A stretch of 64,000 bases of DNA, taken from assembly GCA_014193115.1 (NCBI GenBank), contig BJHQ01000003.1:314768-378767 (forward strand). The letters run 5' to 3'. Position 1 is the first letter of the stretch. The number at the start of each line of letters is the position of its first letter. This document shows, in pieces, positions 34,562 through 42,608 of the stretch. Origin of the DNA: Planctomycetota bacterium (GTDB lineage Bacteria > Planctomycetota > UBA11346). The translations under genes were made by a program, and so were the position numbers. The notes below the pieces were generated by a model, which was given only the letters and a program-made list of their open reading frames with translations, did no database searches and had not been told where the DNA came from.

Positions 34562-35890
34562 TCAATGCTCCTTGGTTGGCGTCGCCTGCTGGATCGGTCT
34601 GATCGGGCGGGCGATGGCGGCGGCGCAGACCGCAGCGAAACCTTCGGCCATCCGCTGGGCAGAGAAATGCTCGCGCACCGCCGCCGCGCCGTGTTCGCCG
34701 AGGTGCCGGGCGTGCTCGGGATCGGCGAGCAGGCGGTCGATCGCCGTCGCCAACGCTGCCGGCGAATCGTCCGCCGCCAGCACGCCGCCGCCGCTGGCGG
34801 CGACCAGTTCGGGGAAGGCGCCGCTGGGCGGCAACGCCACCGGCACGGCGCAGGCCAGGGCCTCGATCACGTACAGGCCGAAGGCTTCGCCATAGGTCGC
34901 AGGCACCGAGAAGACCGTGCAGGAACGCAGCAGATCCTGCTTTTCATCACGGCTCAGGTTGGGCCGGAACTCGGCCCGGTCGCCAAGTCCGGCGGCCGCC
35001 AGCCGCTGGCGCAACCGGTCAACATACACCGCGTCCTGGGGCGTGCAGGCCCCGCCGGCGAGCAGGCGCAGCCGGGGATGGCGCGGCGCGAGGGCGATGA
35101 AGGCCTCCACCAGCCGGCCCAAGCCCTTCAGGTCGCACAACCGGGCGAGGTAGCCGAGGGTCGGCGCGGAATCGGCGGCGCTGGCCGGCTGGTAACCCTC
35201 CAGATCGATGCCGTTGTGTACCGGATGGAGAAGATCCCTGGGAATATCCAATCGTTTCGCCAGCCCGTCGCCGTACCAGCGGCTCACCGGCACCAGCGCA
35301 TCGGCCTGGCGGAGCAAGCTGCCCACCGCGGTCCACGCCGTGCTGCGCCATGGCTCGGACAAGCCGTCGAGGAACGAGTCCTCGCCTTGCAGCGAGCAGA
35401 CCAGGGCCTTCGCGCCCAGACGCTGGCGCAGCCACGGCGCCGGCCCCATGAGCAGGCCGTGGGAGATCGACAGCACGTCCCACGGCCCGCGAGCGGCGAG
35501 GAACTCCGCCAATTTTTCAGCCTCTTTGCGCTGGCGTCCGTCGCGACCGGCGAGCATCGACAAGGTGATGTCGCCGAGGTCCCGGGGCGTGGTCAGATGC
35601 ATCTTGCCGGCCGCCCAGCGCAGCAGCCCGGGCCGATCGAACCAGCGGTCGAGCCACGCCGGCGTGTGCCGGAACACGCTGGTGCGTTGCTGCAGATAGA
35701 CGTTGATCCCGCCGAAGAACAACGGGCACGAGGTGCCATCGCTGTCGTCCTCAAGCACCGGCGGCAGGTACAGCGGCACCAGCAGCGCGTCATGGCCGAG
35801 GCGCTGCAACCCCGCGACCAGCGTGGCATCGCGCAGGCAGCTCCCGCAATGATACGTACCGGTTCCAGCGGTGAGATGGACGATGCGCAT
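34562..35890 (-). CDS. Family 4 glycosyltransferase
   Basis: 442 aa GT-B enzyme. The N-terminal domain begins RIVHLTAGTGTYHCGSC with the acceptor-side loop. The C-terminal domain has VHNGIDLEGYQP, LGYLARLCDLKGL and the donor-site E-x7-E motif in SVPATYGEAFGLYVIEALACAVPVA (read in segments). It would transfer a sugar from a nucleotide donor to an acceptor. Within this block the acceptor may be the tailored aryl product before export. Confidence 0.87.
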   Translation of the reverse strand: MRIVHLTAGTGTYHCGSCLRDATLVAGLQRLGHDALLVPLYLPPVLEDDSDGTSCPLFFGGINVYLQQRTSVFRHTPAWLDRWFDRPGLLRWAAGKMHLTTPRDLGDITLSMLAGRDGRQRKEAEKLAEFLAARGPWDVLSISHGLLMGPAPWLRQRLGAKALVCSLQGEDSFLDGLSEPWRSTAWTAVGSLLRQADALVPVSRWYGDGLAKRLDIPRDLLHPVHNGIDLEGYQPASAADSAPTLGYLARLCDLKGLGRLVEAFIALAPRHPRLRLLAGGACTPQDAVYVDRLRQRLAAAGLGDRAEFRPNLSRDEKQDLLRSCTVFSVPATYGEAFGLYVIEALACAVPVALPPSGAFPELVAASGGGVLAADDSPAALATAIDRLLADPEHARHLGEHGAAAVREHFSAQRMAEGFAAVCAAAIARPIRPIQQATPTKEH

Positions 35891-35919
35891 AGATCAGCGG
35901 AAAAACCGCCCAGCTGCGG

Positions 35920-36155
35920 ATGCCGGCACCGAGCGCCGAGCTGGGAGCGCCGAGCACTGGCCTGGGATCGCCGAGCGCCAGCTCGGCTGGGTTTGACTTG
36001 GCTGGGTTTGGCTTGGCTTGGCTGGGAGCGCCGAGCACCAGCTCGGCTGGGTTTGACTTGGCTTGGCTGGGAGCGGCCGATTGCGCTGCATCCTCAACAA
36101 AGCCAATGAACAGCATCCCTTGCCGCTTTGGCGTCTTGGCGGTTCTCCAACGGCG
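35920..36155. repeat. Palindromic repeat cluster, GCCGAGC family plus CGCCAAG motif
   Basis: Several copies of GGGAGCGCCGAGC...AGCTCGGC alternate with GGGTTTGACTTGGC/GGGTTTGGCTTGGC spacers. A reverse copy of the CGCCAAGACGCCAA motif lies at 36128-36148. The cluster fills the gap between the glycosyltransferase gene and the upstream halogenase-like gene and holds no gene. Confidence 0.75.
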
Positions 36156-36165
36156 ATATTCGGGT

Positions 36166-38253
36166 TCATCCCAAGGGTCCACCGAAGGGCAGGTCCTCGG
36201 GCAGCTGGGCGAATCCGCCGAGGGCAGTGAACAGTGGACGGAAATCCTTCTCCACGTGGCCGATGATGCAGTCGGTGAGGTCCGCTTTCAGGTCGGGATG
36301 CTGGCGGATGAAATGTCCAAAGTTCACATTTTCATCGTAAAAAGCATAGACCAGTTTGCGCATCGCTTCGATCCCGGCGCAATAGCGCTGGCCGTACTCG
36401 GTGAAAGCCGCCGCCGAGGTGTCGCCGCGGCCCAAGGCCGCGTGGACCGCATCGGCCGCCAGCTCGCCGCTGCGCAGGGCGAAGAACGCGCCGCTGGAGA
36501 ACACCGGATCGAGGAAATTGAACGCATCGCCCGCCAGCACCAGTCCGTCAGCGGCGCAATGCCGCGAGCGATAGCTGTATTCGTTGGTGATGCGCACCTC
36601 GGCGCACTGCGTGGCCGGAGCCAGGCAGTCCTTGAGCCAGGCGTTGGCCTGGGTCTCGCGGTGGTATATGGCGGCAAGATCCTGGGTGTCGCGGAACAGG
36701 TACTCCTTTTTCGCCACCACGCCGACGCTGAGCACATCGTCGTGCAGCGGGATGTACCAGAACCAACCGCGGTCGGGCAGATAAGCCACGGTGGTGGCGC
36801 CACCAGCCCGGCCCGGATCGCGTTTGGCGCCCTTCCAGTAGCTCCAGATGGCGAAGCGGTCGAGGGGCTTGTCGGGCACCCGCCAGCCGAACTGGTTGAC
36901 CGCGACGGCGTCGCGGCCGCTGGCGTCGATGGTGATCTGCGCGCGCAGCTCGACCGCACGGCCGGTCTCGTCACGGCCGGCGACGCCGACCGTGCGTCCG
37001 TTTTCCTGCACCAGCGTTTCGACGGAAAAGCCGTGGCGGAACTCCGCGCCTTTCTCCTTGGCGTTGTCGCGCAGCAGGGCGTCGAATTCGCTGCGCAGCA
37101 CCTGCCAGGTCTGGGTCGCGGGATGGTCGAAATGGCTGTCGAAGAAGAACGGCTGCGACTGCTTGCCGTTCTGGCTGACGAAGCAGATCGAGTATTTCTT
37201 CGTGAAATGCGAGGCTTTCAGCTTATCGACCAGGCCGATCCGGTTCAGCGTGAACCAGGTGTAGGGGATCAGCGACTCGCCGATGTGATAGCGCGGAAAC
37301 GCCGCCTTATCGAGCACGACGACCTTGCGGCCGTGCATCGCGAGTACGGTCGCGGCTGTGCTCCCGGCGGGACCGCCGCCGATGATCAGGACCTCGGGAC
37401 CGCCGTTGGCTGAGGTACCAGCGCCTGCGGCGGAGGGGCCAGCGCCTGCGGCGTAGGGGCCAGCGCCTGCGGCGTTGGGGCCAGCGCCTGCGGCGGAGGG
37501 GCCAGTGGTCGCATGCGGAGTGGTGGTGGCCATGGGAGATCCGATCGTCGATTGGGTGCGATGGAGAGGCGGCACGGACGGCCCGCCCACGCCGTCGTTG
37601 GCGGTTTCACGGCCGCGGTGCGGCAGGATTTCCACGACTTCGGCAATGGGTTGGCCGTCAGGAGCGGAGAGGACGTTGCACCGGCCGTACAGGCGGCCGT
37701 CAGCACCGGAAAATGCTGCTGCACCAGCCCCCAGTCCCCAGTCCTCAGTGTCGCCGCCAACCGCGGCTCCTGGCCCGCCGCTGATTGCGGCCAAGGAGAA
37801 ATACGCGCGCGGCGAACTGTGATGGGGCACGGCGTGGGCGTGCAGGATGCCGCCCAGGGGCCGGCGGCCGGCGAGGACCTCGGCCCGGGCCGCTGGCGGC
37901 AGCGCCGCGAGGTGGATCCGGATCGCCCCGAATTCCACCGGCCGGTCCCGCGGGTCGAGGAGCAGCACCTGCCGGCGGTACAGGTCTCCATCGCGCTGCA
38001 CGGAAAGCACCTGCAAATGCAGGACGGATCCGTGGAACCGCTCCAAGGTCGGGGTCATGTCGTGAGCGTTGGCGAGCAGCGTGCGCTCCGGCTCGGGCAG
38101 GTTGGCGGCGGCGATCGGCGTCGCCGACGGCAACGGCAGACCGACCAGTCCAGCCAGGGACGCGATGATCGCACCGACCTGATCATCGTCCGTGACCACC
38201 TGGGCGTCGTGGTCCCTTGGTGGTTCTTTCCTAGGCGTAGCGGGCATGGGCAT
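36166..38253 (-). CDS. Chorismate-lyase-like domain fused to a flavin-dependent halogenase-like domain
   Basis: 695 aa. Residues 40-225 resemble the chorismate pyruvate-lyase-like family (Rv2949c/PF01947 type): NAHDMTPTLERFHG, EFGAIRIHLAALP, RRPLGGILHAHAV and LYGRCNVLSAPDG before EVVEILPHRG. This family makes 4-hydroxybenzoate and pyruvate from chorismate. A repeat-encoded AGAGP linker (about 250-283) leads to an FAD domain: GGGPAGS (292-298), FPRYHIGESLIP (319-330), WFWYIP (497-502, the W-x-W-x-I-P halogenase motif), GDAFNF and F580-x-x-P583-x-x-S586-x-G588, the second halogenase motif. An internal ATG at 37533 could allow a separate 455-aa flavoprotein. The start overlaps the previous gene by 23 bases. 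Confidence 0.8.
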   Translation of the reverse strand: MPMPATPRKEPPRDHDAQVVTDDDQVGAIIASLAGLVGLPLPSATPIAAANLPEPERTLLANAHDMTPTLERFHGSVLHLQVLSVQRDGDLYRRQVLLLDPRDRPVEFGAIRIHLAALPPAARAEVLAGRRPLGGILHAHAVPHHSSPRAYFSLAAISGGPGAAVGGDTEDWGLGAGAAAFSGADGRLYGRCNVLSAPDGQPIAEVVEILPHRGRETANDGVGGPSVPPLHRTQSTIGSPMATTTPHATTGPSAAGAGPNAAGAGPYAAGAGPSAAGAGTSANGGPEVLIIGGGPAGSTAATVLAMHGRKVVVLDKAAFPRYHIGESLIPYTWFTLNRIGLVDKLKASHFTKKYSICFVSQNGKQSQPFFFDSHFDHPATQTWQVLRSEFDALLRDNAKEKGAEFRHGFSVETLVQENGRTVGVAGRDETGRAVELRAQITIDASGRDAVAVNQFGWRVPDKPLDRFAIWSYWKGAKRDPGRAGGATTVAYLPDRGWFWYIPLHDDVLSVGVVAKKEYLFRDTQDLAAIYHRETQANAWLKDCLAPATQCAEVRITNEYSYRSRHCAADGLVLAGDAFNFLDPVFSSGAFFALRSGELAADAVHAALGRGDTSAAAFTEYGQRYCAGIEAMRKLVYAFYDENVNFGHFIRQHPDLKADLTDCIIGHVEKDFRPLFTALGGFAQLPEDLPFGGPLG
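37420..37503. repeat. 21-bp tandem repeat, four copies, encoding the interdomain linker
   Basis: Four 21-bp units of the AGCGCCTGCGGCGGAGGGGC type (37420-37440, 37441-37461, 37462-37482, 37483-37503), differing at one or two positions, encode repeated GPxAAGA in the linker between the lyase-like and halogenase-like domains. Confidence 0.85.
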
Positions 38254-39553
38254 GTCGGGGCAGGAAGAACCCGTGGAGCAGGCGGTCGACCTGGAGCAGT
38301 GCTTCGCGGGTCAAGGTCAGGCGCGTGCCGTCGACTTGCGCGAATCCCTGGCGGGCCAGCTCAGCCAGCTCGCCGGCGAAGCGGACCTGGGGATCGACGC
38401 CGAATTTCGCTGTGAAATACCCGGTGTCGATGTGGCCGGTCTTGAGTTGCAGGATGAATTCCCGGATCAGCCGCTCGTCGTCGTCGGGGGTGTAGGCCCG
38501 GGCCAGGGGCAGGTCGCCCGCCGTCACCCGCTGCACATACGGCGCGAAATCGTGCAGGTTCTGGAAATGCGTGCCGCTGATGTGCGAGAACGACGCGACC
38601 CCCAAACCGAGCAGGTCGGCGCCAGCCCACAGCCGGTCGCGATACACAAAGGTGGTGCGCGCGGGATCCTTCACCGCGGTGTAGGCGCTGGCCACGGTGT
38701 AGCCGGCGCCTTCCAGGGCGGCGAAGGCATCGGCCACCCAGCGCCGCTTGGTCGCCCAATCGGCCACCGGCGCGGTGATCTTGCCCTCGGCTTTCATCTG
38801 CTTGTAGATCGTCGTGTTGTACGGGATCTCCATTTGATAGATGGTGACGCTGTCGGGATCGAGGGCGATGGTTTTAGCGATGCACTGCCGCCAGTTGTCC
38901 TCGGTCTCGTTCATCATCCCGGCGATCAGATCGATGTTGATCTGCGGGAATCCGGCGCCGCGAGCGCGTTCATAAGCCCGATACACCTGCTGGGACAGAT
39001 GGGCCCGGCCGTTGGTCTCCAGGATGTGATCGTCGAAGTTCTCGACCCCCAGGCTCAGCCGGGTGACGCCGATCCGGCGGATCGCGTCGATCTTGCGATC
39101 GGTCAGCGTCCCCGGTTCGCATTCGAAGGTGACCTCCTCGGCGCGGTCCCACGGCACCAGTGCCTTCATCCCGTCGGTCAGGGCTTCGAGCTGCTCCACC
39201 GATAGGAACGACGGCGTTCCTCCGCCGAAATACACGAAGGCGGCCTGCCGCCCGGTGATCGCGGGGCGCTTGGCGAAGGCCGCCAGCTCGGCCAAGGCGG
39301 CATCGAGATAGCCCTGGATTTCATCGTTCTTCTTATCGGTGTAGACCCGGAAATAGCAGAAATGGCAGCGTTTCCGGCAAAACGGAATGTGGAGGTAGAT
39401 CCCGAGATCGGTGCCGGGCCGCGGCGGCTGGTCCAAAGCGGCGACGGCGGCCGGCACACCGTCCGCCGTCCAGAACGAATACGGCGGATAATTGCTGACA
39501 AAATAATTGCCGACGGTGGTGGCCTCGGCGGCTGGTGGAGCGGAAATCGTCAT
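38231..39553 (-). CDS. HemN-like radical SAM enzyme (HemW/HutW-type)
   Basis: 440 aa. IYLHIPFCRKRCHFC contains the cluster cysteines C59, C63 and C66, and the protein then follows the HemN/HemW pattern: YFGGGTPSFLS, FECEPGTLT, RLSLGVENFDDHIL, NIDLIAGMMNET. The C-terminus has the HemN-like LGLGVASFSHI segment. This family includes coproporphyrinogen oxidases, haem chaperones, haem-degrading methyltransferases and class C radical SAM methyltransferases. In a cluster with aromatic-acid enzymes a C-methylation or ring-cleavage role is more likely than haem synthesis, but this is inference. Start and stop overlap both neighbours. Confidence 0.85.
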   Translation of the reverse strand: MTISAPPAAEATTVGNYFVSNYPPYSFWTADGVPAAVAALDQPPRPGTDLGIYLHIPFCRKRCHFCYFRVYTDKKNDEIQGYLDAALAELAAFAKRPAITGRQAAFVYFGGGTPSFLSVEQLEALTDGMKALVPWDRAEEVTFECEPGTLTDRKIDAIRRIGVTRLSLGVENFDDHILETNGRAHLSQQVYRAYERARGAGFPQINIDLIAGMMNETEDNWRQCIAKTIALDPDSVTIYQMEIPYNTTIYKQMKAEGKITAPVADWATKRRWVADAFAALEGAGYTVASAYTAVKDPARTTFVYRDRLWAGADLLGLGVASFSHISGTHFQNLHDFAPYVQRVTAGDLPLARAYTPDDDERLIREFILQLKTGHIDTGYFTAKFGVDPQVRFAGELAELARQGFAQVDGTRLTLTREALLQVDRLLHGFFLPRHAHARYA

Positions 39554-40725
39554 GGCTGCCCCTTGGCGTCTTGGCGTCTTGGCGGTTCAGCTTGGCCGGC
39601 TGCGAATGCGTGAACGCCGCCGTCGTCGCAACCGACGAGAATCAGGTCCCCGGCCAGGGCTGGAGCGCTCCCGATCTTGGCGCCGATTTCGGTGGACCAG
39701 CGTTCGCGGCCGGTCGCCAGGTCGAGCAAATACAAACGCCCATCATCGGTTCCGACCAGGGCGCTGGTCGCGTCGACCAAGGCTGGACCATCGGCATTGC
39801 CGCGCACCGCGAAAGTCCAGCGGGCCTTGCCGGTGGTGCGCTCCAGGCAGTGGATGCGCCGGTCGCGGCCGCCGAGCACCACGGCGTCGGCGGTCAGCGC
39901 CGGCGCTGCGAAAAACGGGAAGGAGCGATCCTGATAGGTCCAGACGATGGCGCCGGTGGCCAGATCGGCGCAGACCACTTCGTTGCCGTAATGGCCGACG
40001 TAGACCCGGCCGCCATCCACGGCGACGGTGGCCGCGATGTAGGCCGACACCGGGATCGTCCGCACCGCCTTCCCCGAGCCGAGATCGACGACGTGGATCA
40101 CCGCATCGCAGCCGCCGACGACTGCCACCGCACGTCCGCCGAGATCCGCGATGGCCGGAGTTCCATTCACGTAGCTGCCGGTGGAATACTTCCAGACCAG
40201 CTTGCCGGTGGCGGCCTCCAGGCAGTACAGATTGCTGTCGTGGCTGCCGACCAGGATCTTCCGCTCGGTCGCCGCGCCGAACCAGGCGGCGGCGCCGACG
40301 ATCTTGTCTTCGGCAGTGAATTTCCAACGGATCGTGCCATCGGTCAGGCTCAGCCGGGCCAGGGTGCCGCCCATGGTGCCGATGACGACCTCGCCATCGA
40401 CGATGGTCGGCGCCGCCTGGATCGGATCGCCGAGGGCGACGCTCCAGCGCTGGGCGCCGGTGGCGAGTTCCAGCGCATGCACCGAACCATCGGCGCTGCC
40501 GACGACGGCGGATCGGCCGCTGACCACGACACTGGAGCAGCCACCGCCGGCCTTCCACGACCACAGCGGGGTATAGGCCGCCGCCAGCGTCGCTGACGTC
40601 CGCCCGGTCTGGGCGGCGTCGCCGCGGAACATCGGCCAATCGCCGGCGGCGGCGCTGGCGATCGCCAAGGCCACGGCGCCGAGGCGCCACAAAGTAGATT
40701 GCGCTGCTGATGCCGAGGCATTCAT
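39550..40725 (-). CDS. PQQ-type beta-propeller repeat protein, secreted, repeat-extended C-terminus
   Basis: 391 aa from the ATG at 40725, which overlaps the alcohol dehydrogenase stop (ATGA). A signal peptide ends near ASAAAGDW; the mature start DWPMFRGDAAQTGRT is typical of this family. It then has repeated blades such as LELATGAQRWSVALGD, LEAATGKLVWKYSTG, DLATGAIVWTYQD and LDLATGRERWSTE. No quinone-binding ring is evident, so it may be a structural or binding propeller. Its last residues (AEPPRRQDAKGQP) are encoded by a copy of the CGCCAAGACGCCAAGG repeat, and the stop still overlaps the next ATG. Confidence 0.87.
   Translation of the reverse strand: MNASASAAQSTLWRLGAVALAIASAAAGDWPMFRGDAAQTGRTSATLAAAYTPLWSWKAGGGCSSVVVSGRSAVVGSADGSVHALELATGAQRWSVALGDPIQAAPTIVDGEVVIGTMGGTLARLSLTDGTIRWKFTAEDKIVGAAAWFGAATERKILVGSHDSNLYCLEAATGKLVWKYSTGSYVNGTPAIADLGGRAVAVVGGCDAVIHVVDLGSGKAVRTIPVSAYIAATVAVDGGRVYVGHYGNEVVCADLATGAIVWTYQDRSFPFFAAPALTADAVVLGGRDRRIHCLERTTGKARWTFAVRGNADGPALVDATSALVGTDDGRLYLLDLATGRERWSTEIGAKIGSAPALAGDLILVGCDDGGVHAFAAGQAEPPRRQDAKGQP
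39555..39592. repeat. CGCCAAGACGCCAAGG repeat inside the 3' end of the PQQ-propeller gene
   Basis: On the minus strand the sequence reads CCGCCAAGACGCCAAGACGCCAAGG, one and a half units of the interspersed motif. It is in frame with the propeller gene and supplies its C-terminal PPRRQDAKGQP. Confidence 0.75.
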
Positions 40726-41870
40726 GACCGGCCCGCCAGTGCCAGCCGATAGATCGCTGCCAATTCCACCGCGGTCACCGGTCGCGGGTTGTTGGCCGCG
40801 GTCCACTGGGTTGCGGCGTCATCGGCCAAGGCGGCGATGGAGGCATCGGTGATGCCGCGGCTGGCCAGGCTGGCCACGGAGGACTGGTCGATCAGCGCAT
40901 TCAGGCGCAGGATCAGCGCCGATACCGCATCGCGTTCGGCATGCTTATCGATCAAGCCGGCGCGCTCCGCCAGCTCGGCGTACAGCGCGGCGCAGACCGG
41001 ATCCTGAGCGTTATACGCGACCACCGCCGGCAGCATCAACGCGACCGCCTCGCCGTGGATGACGCCAAAGTAGGCGGTGAGCGGATTGGCGCAGGCGTGG
41101 GCGGCGCCGAGCATGCTGTGCTCGATGGCCAGGCCGGCATAGGCCGCACCGAGCTGCATCGCCGCCCGTGCTTGCAGATCGGCCGGATCGGCCAGCACCA
41201 CCGGCAGCTGGGCGTGGAGCAAGACGAAGGCCTCGCGGGCGAACAGATGCGAGACCGGATTGCGTCTCGCGGTCACCAGGCACTCCACCGCGTGGCCGAT
41301 GGCATCGAGGCCGGTAGCGGCGGTCACCCGGCGCGGCTGGGTCGTGGTCAATCCCGGATCGAGCAGGGCGATGCGCGCCAGCGCTTTCGGGTCGCCACAG
41401 GCCATTTTGCGATGGGTCACCGGATCGGTGATCAGCGCATACGACTGGCATTCGCTGCCGGTTCCGGCCGTGGTCGGGACGGCGATGAACGGCAGCAGCG
41501 GTTTCACCGCCGCGCCGGTGTGCCAGTAATCCGCCATCTTCCCGCCATTGGTGAGCAGGAAATTGCAGCCTTTCGCCGCATCCATGGCGCTGCCGCCGCC
41601 GAGGCCGATGAGCAGATCCGGCGTTGCCGAACGGGCGATGGCCAGGCAGGCATCGACATCCTCGGTGGTCGGATTCTCCCGGACCTGGTCGAACACGGTC
41701 ACGACGATCCCGGCTGCACGCAGGGAATCGCAGGCCTTTCCGGCATGCCCGGCGGTAACGATGCCGGGATCGGTGACGAGCAGCGCCCGGGTCGCACCGA
41801 GTTCGCGGGCCAAGGCGCCCAACTGGCCGAACGCCCCGACCCCGGCCACCAGACGCGGATGCGCACTCAT
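40722..41870 (-). CDS. Iron-containing alcohol dehydrogenase
   Basis: 382 aa group III alcohol dehydrogenase. The NAD(P)-binding motif is GGGSAMDAAK, followed by VPTTAGTGSE. The metal ligands are in GLDAIGHAVE and EHSMLGAAHACANPL...GVIHGEAVAL (Asp and three His). These enzymes interconvert aldehydes and alcohols. Together with the LuxC-like reductase encoded upstream it could take an activated acid to the alcohol. A 738-bp repeat array separates it from the LuxC gene, and a 4-base overlap joins it to the propeller gene. Confidence 0.92.
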   Translation of the reverse strand: MSAHPRLVAGVGAFGQLGALARELGATRALLVTDPGIVTAGHAGKACDSLRAAGIVVTVFDQVRENPTTEDVDACLAIARSATPDLLIGLGGGSAMDAAKGCNFLLTNGGKMADYWHTGAAVKPLLPFIAVPTTAGTGSECQSYALITDPVTHRKMACGDPKALARIALLDPGLTTTQPRRVTAATGLDAIGHAVECLVTARRNPVSHLFAREAFVLLHAQLPVVLADPADLQARAAMQLGAAYAGLAIEHSMLGAAHACANPLTAYFGVIHGEAVALMLPAVVAYNAQDPVCAALYAELAERAGLIDKHAERDAVSALILRLNALIDQSSVASLASRGITDASIAALADDAATQWTAANNPRPVTAVELAAIYRLALAGRS

Positions 41871-41874
41871 TCAG

Positions 41875-42605
41875 CTATCTCGCCCACGGGACAGAGGCAA
41901 AACCCGGAGCGCCGCACTCTGTGCGGCAAAGCTGTCGGCGACGTGGCAAGCACAGACACGGAGCGCCGCAGCCACAGACTCGGAGCGCCGCACTCCGTGC
42001 GGCAGTGCCGTCGGAGGCGTGGCGAAACGCGCGAATACTCCGTTGCTTGGAAACCTCCGCGATGCGGGCCGCACAGAGTGCGGCGCTCCGGGTTGCCGCA
42101 CTCCGTGCGGCCGAGCTCCGGCGACGTGGCGAAACGCGCACATACTCCGTTGCTTGGAAACCTCCGCGGTGCGGGCCGCACGGAGTGCGGCGCTCCGCGT
42201 GGCCGCACTCCGTGCGGCAGTGCCGTCGGCGGCGTGTCGAAACGCGCACATGCTCCGTTGCTTGGAAACCTCCGCGATGCGGGCCGCACAGAGTGCGGCG
42301 CTCCGCGTGGCGGCGACCGGCCGCCGGCGACGTGGCAAGCACAGACACGGAGCGCCGCACTCCGTGCGGCCGAGCTCCGGCGACGTGGCGAAACGCGCAC
42401 ATACTCCGTTGCCTGGAAACCTCCGCGATGCGGGCCGCACAGAGTGCGGCGCTCCGGGTTGCCGCACTCCGTGCGGCCGAGCTCCGGCGACGTGGCGAAA
42501 CGCGCACATGCTCCATTGCTTGGAAACCTCCGCGATGCGGGCCGCACGGAGTGCGGCGCTCCGGGTGGCGCGGCGCTCCGGGCTCGCAAGCGCGAGCAGG
42601 TTGCT
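41875..42605. repeat. Palindromic repeat array with about 108-bp units (GCCGCAC/GTGCGGC family)
   Basis: A long array of hairpins of the GCCGCACGGAGTGCGGC type, often followed by GCTCCG. The spacer GTTGCTTGGAAACCTCCGC recurs at 42042, 42149, 42257, 42408 and 42515, giving periods of about 107, 108, 151 and 107 bases. No stop codons occur in several frames on both strands, so long false reading frames appear. No gene is supported. It lies inside the thirteen-gene block, between the LuxC-like gene and the alcohol dehydrogenase gene. Confidence 0.9.
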
Positions 42606-42608
42606 TGT

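Noticed and set aside
36166..38253. Geranylgeranyl reductase as the identity of the flavoprotein
   Set aside because: The shared FAD fold fits, but both WxWxIP and FxxPxxSxG halogenase motifs are present, so a halogenase-like call is better supported. It is kept as an alternative only.
38231..39553. Oxygen-independent coproporphyrinogen oxidase (hemN) as a haem-synthesis gene
   Set aside because: The fold is HemN-like, but the gene is embedded and overlapping in a non-haem block, and family members have several other functions.
41875..42605. CRISPR array or insertion sequence
   Set aside because: Units are repeats throughout, spacing is irregular, and there is no transposase or terminal inverted repeat enclosing a gene.
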